Origin: Candidatus Pelagibacter sp.
GTDB lineage: Bacteria > Pseudomonadota > Alphaproteobacteria > Pelagibacterales > Pelagibacteraceae
NCBI GenBank assembly: GCA_017880265.1
Contig: JAFJTK010000081.1
Location: forward strand, 1 to 7,934
Length of the DNA stretch: 7,934 nt
Reading direction: 5' to 3'
The translations under genes were made by a program, and so were the position numbers. Under the pieces are notes generated by a model. It was not told the DNA's origin. It searched no databases and saw nothing but the letters and a program-made list of their open reading frames with translations. Shown one piece after another: positions 6,690-7,934 of the stretch (its first letter is position 1; every line of letters begins with the position of its first letter).

Positions 6690-7273
6690 ATGTAGAATTA
6701 AGAAAATTTACAAAATTTGTAGATAAAACTTTCATTGAAGGTGGAAAAGAAGCTAAAGAACCTGTTTTATTGGTTTCTGTTGCTGCAGTTTTTAAAAATC
6801 CTTGGCACGGACAAGGTTTTGTTGAGAACTTAAGACCTGCAATTTTAGACTTGGCACCTAAACTAGGTGATCTATTAGTCCCAGAACTAATTAAAGAAAT
6901 AGGATCTCCAGAAAAAATATTAGCATACGGTAAGGCAGGTGTAGTTGGGTTAAATGGAGAAATCGAACATGCTTCAGCTTTTATACATACTTTAAGATTT
7001 GGTAATAAATTTCGAGATGCAGTCGGTGGAACATCTTATTTAAGTTTCACAAATACCAGAGGACCGGCTGGATCAAAAATTTCCATTCCAATGATGCATA
7101 AAACTGACTCGGGTTTAAGACCTTATTATTTAACACATGAATTCACGATTCACGATGCACCATTCGATGATGAAATTGTAATTGCTATAGGGGGAGCTTC
7201 AAGTGGAAGAGCTCACGCAAGAACTGGTGATAGATATCAAGATATGAAAGAAATGGGTATTGAGCCTAAATAG
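6686..7273 (+). CDS. PF06684 (DUF1185, 'amino acid synthesis') family protein
   Basis: This 195-residue protein is of typical length for the family. Recognisable conserved blocks are NPWHGQGFVENLRPAI (38-53), YGKAGVVGLNGEIEHASAFI (81-100), GPAGSKISIPMMHK (126-139) and ASSGRAHARTGDR (171-183). Crystal structures of family members showed a variant of the Bacillus chorismate mutase fold. From that and gene context a role in amino-acid or related metabolism was suggested, but to my knowledge no reaction has been established. There is no signal peptide or membrane segment, so it should be cytoplasmic. Its ATG overlaps the ThDP-enzyme stop (ATGA) and the alpha/beta hydrolase follows after 6 bases, so it should act in the same pathway. 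The many conserved His, Arg and Gly residues in motifs suggest a catalytic rather than structural protein (inference). Confidence 0.85.
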   Translation: MNVELRKFTKFVDKTFIEGGKEAKEPVLLVSVAAVFKNPWHGQGFVENLRPAILDLAPKLGDLLVPELIKEIGSPEKILAYGKAGVVGLNGEIEHASAFIHTLRFGNKFRDAVGGTSYLSFTNTRGPAGSKISIPMMHKTDSGLRPYYLTHEFTIHDAPFDDEIVIAIGGASSGRAHARTGDRYQDMKEMGIEPK

Positions 7274-7279
7274 TATTTC

Positions 7280-7934
7280 ATGATAACTGGAAATACTGCG
7301 TCAGGAACATTTTATGTTTTTAATAAGAAAGAACAGTCTACCCCAATAGTTTTTGTTCATGGGGTTGGTTTAACTTACGAAATTTGGCAACCTCAATTAG
7401 ATTTTTTTAAAGATTACTCTAATCTTTCATATGATATTCTTGGTCATGGAAAATCATCTTTAACAAAACAAAATATAAGTTTTGATGATTTTTCAGATCA
7501 ACTAATAGAATTAATCAATGAACTAAAAATTGAAAAAATTCATTTAGTTGGTTTTTCAATTGGCTCTTTAATAGCTAGAAATTTTGCAACTAGATATGAT
7601 GACCGATTACGATCACTAATTCTTCTAGGTTCAATATATAAAAGATCTGAGCAACAACAAAAAATAGTTAATGAAAGATTTGATCAAGCTAAAAAAGAAT
7701 TAAAACTCTCAAGACAAGCTTTAAAAAGATGGTTTAGTGACAAGTATTTAGAAAATAACCCTGATACATACGAAAAAATTAGTTCAATTTTATCAGAAAA
7801 CAATATGGCTAACTTTTTAAAAGTTTATGAGCTATTTGTTAGACATAAAAATGATGAAGATTTTGAAAAGATCCAAACTAAAACGTTAGTAATGACTGGA
7901 GAGCATGATATTGGCTCTACAATTGAGATGTCAC
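7280..7934 (+). CDS. Alpha/beta hydrolase, C-terminus beyond window end
   Basis: The frame opens at ATG 7280 and runs 218 codons to the window edge without a stop. It has the alpha/beta hydrolase fold landmarks: the oxyanion loop VHGVG at 26-30, the LGHGKS turn at 54-59, the nucleophile elbow GFSIG with Ser93, a helical cap region (about 120-190), and GEHDIGS, whose Asp210 is the likely acid of the triad. The catalytic His should lie just past the edge. The arrangement resembles 3-oxoadipate enol-lactonase (PcaD), RutD and other small-molecule hydrolases, which cleave esters, lactones, carbamates or C-C bonds. It starts 6 bases after the PF06684 gene and lacks a clear Shine-Dalgarno sequence, fitting expression as part of the same operon. 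In a pathway with a flavin monooxygenase, opening an oxygenated ester or lactone product would be a natural step (inference). Confidence 0.9.
   Translation, partial: MITGNTASGTFYVFNKKEQSTPIVFVHGVGLTYEIWQPQLDFFKDYSNLSYDILGHGKSSLTKQNISFDDFSDQLIELINELKIEKIHLVGFSIGSLIARNFATRYDDRLRSLILLGSIYKRSEQQQKIVNERFDQAKKELKLSRQALKRWFSDKYLENNPDTYEKISSILSENNMANFLKVYELFVRHKNDEDFEKIQTKTLVMTGEHDIGSTIEMS

Overview
The window reads as a compact, very AT-rich bacterial genome of marine alphaproteobacterial type. SAR11/Pelagibacterales or a similarly streamlined lineage is the best guess. This is inferred from base composition, Lys/Asn-rich proteins, genes that overlap or nearly touch, and the gene content; no marker gene is present to prove it. 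All eight genes are on the + strand. No rRNA, tRNA, CRISPR array or mobile element was seen, and there is no gene-free stretch over 300 bases.

Left block (1-2486): the C-terminal part of a GMC-family FAD alcohol dehydrogenase (choline dehydrogenase-like, beginning outside the window), an EamA/DMT-family membrane transporter, and an isopenicillin-N-synthase-type 2-oxoglutarate/Fe(II) oxygenase. They are joined by a 4-base ATGA overlap and a 1-base TAATG overlap, so they are almost certainly co-transcribed. An uptake/export plus oxidation unit for a small organic compound is a fair inference; the substrate cannot be read from sequence.

Middle (2487-3819): a GlpD-type FAD glycerol-3-phosphate dehydrogenase that keeps the flavin and substrate motifs but ends where the usual C-terminal helical domain would begin. 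It is followed by the largest intergenic region of the window (124 bases). That region holds a perfect 8+8 palindrome overlapping a candidate promoter, a possible structured leader ending in a T7 tract, and the only strong Shine-Dalgarno sequence in the window.

Right block (3820-7934): a luciferase-like flavin monooxygenase (LLM), an acetolactate-synthase-superfamily ThDP enzyme with some sulfoacetaldehyde-acetyltransferase-like motifs, a PF06684 (DUF1185, 'AA_synth') protein, and an alpha/beta hydrolase cut by the window end. The first three are linked by 4-base overlaps and the hydrolase follows after 6 bases. This looks like a catabolic operon: flavin-dependent oxygenation, ThDP-dependent C-C bond chemistry, and hydrolysis. 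The substrate is unknown, and this block with its control region is the best candidate here for an undescribed system.
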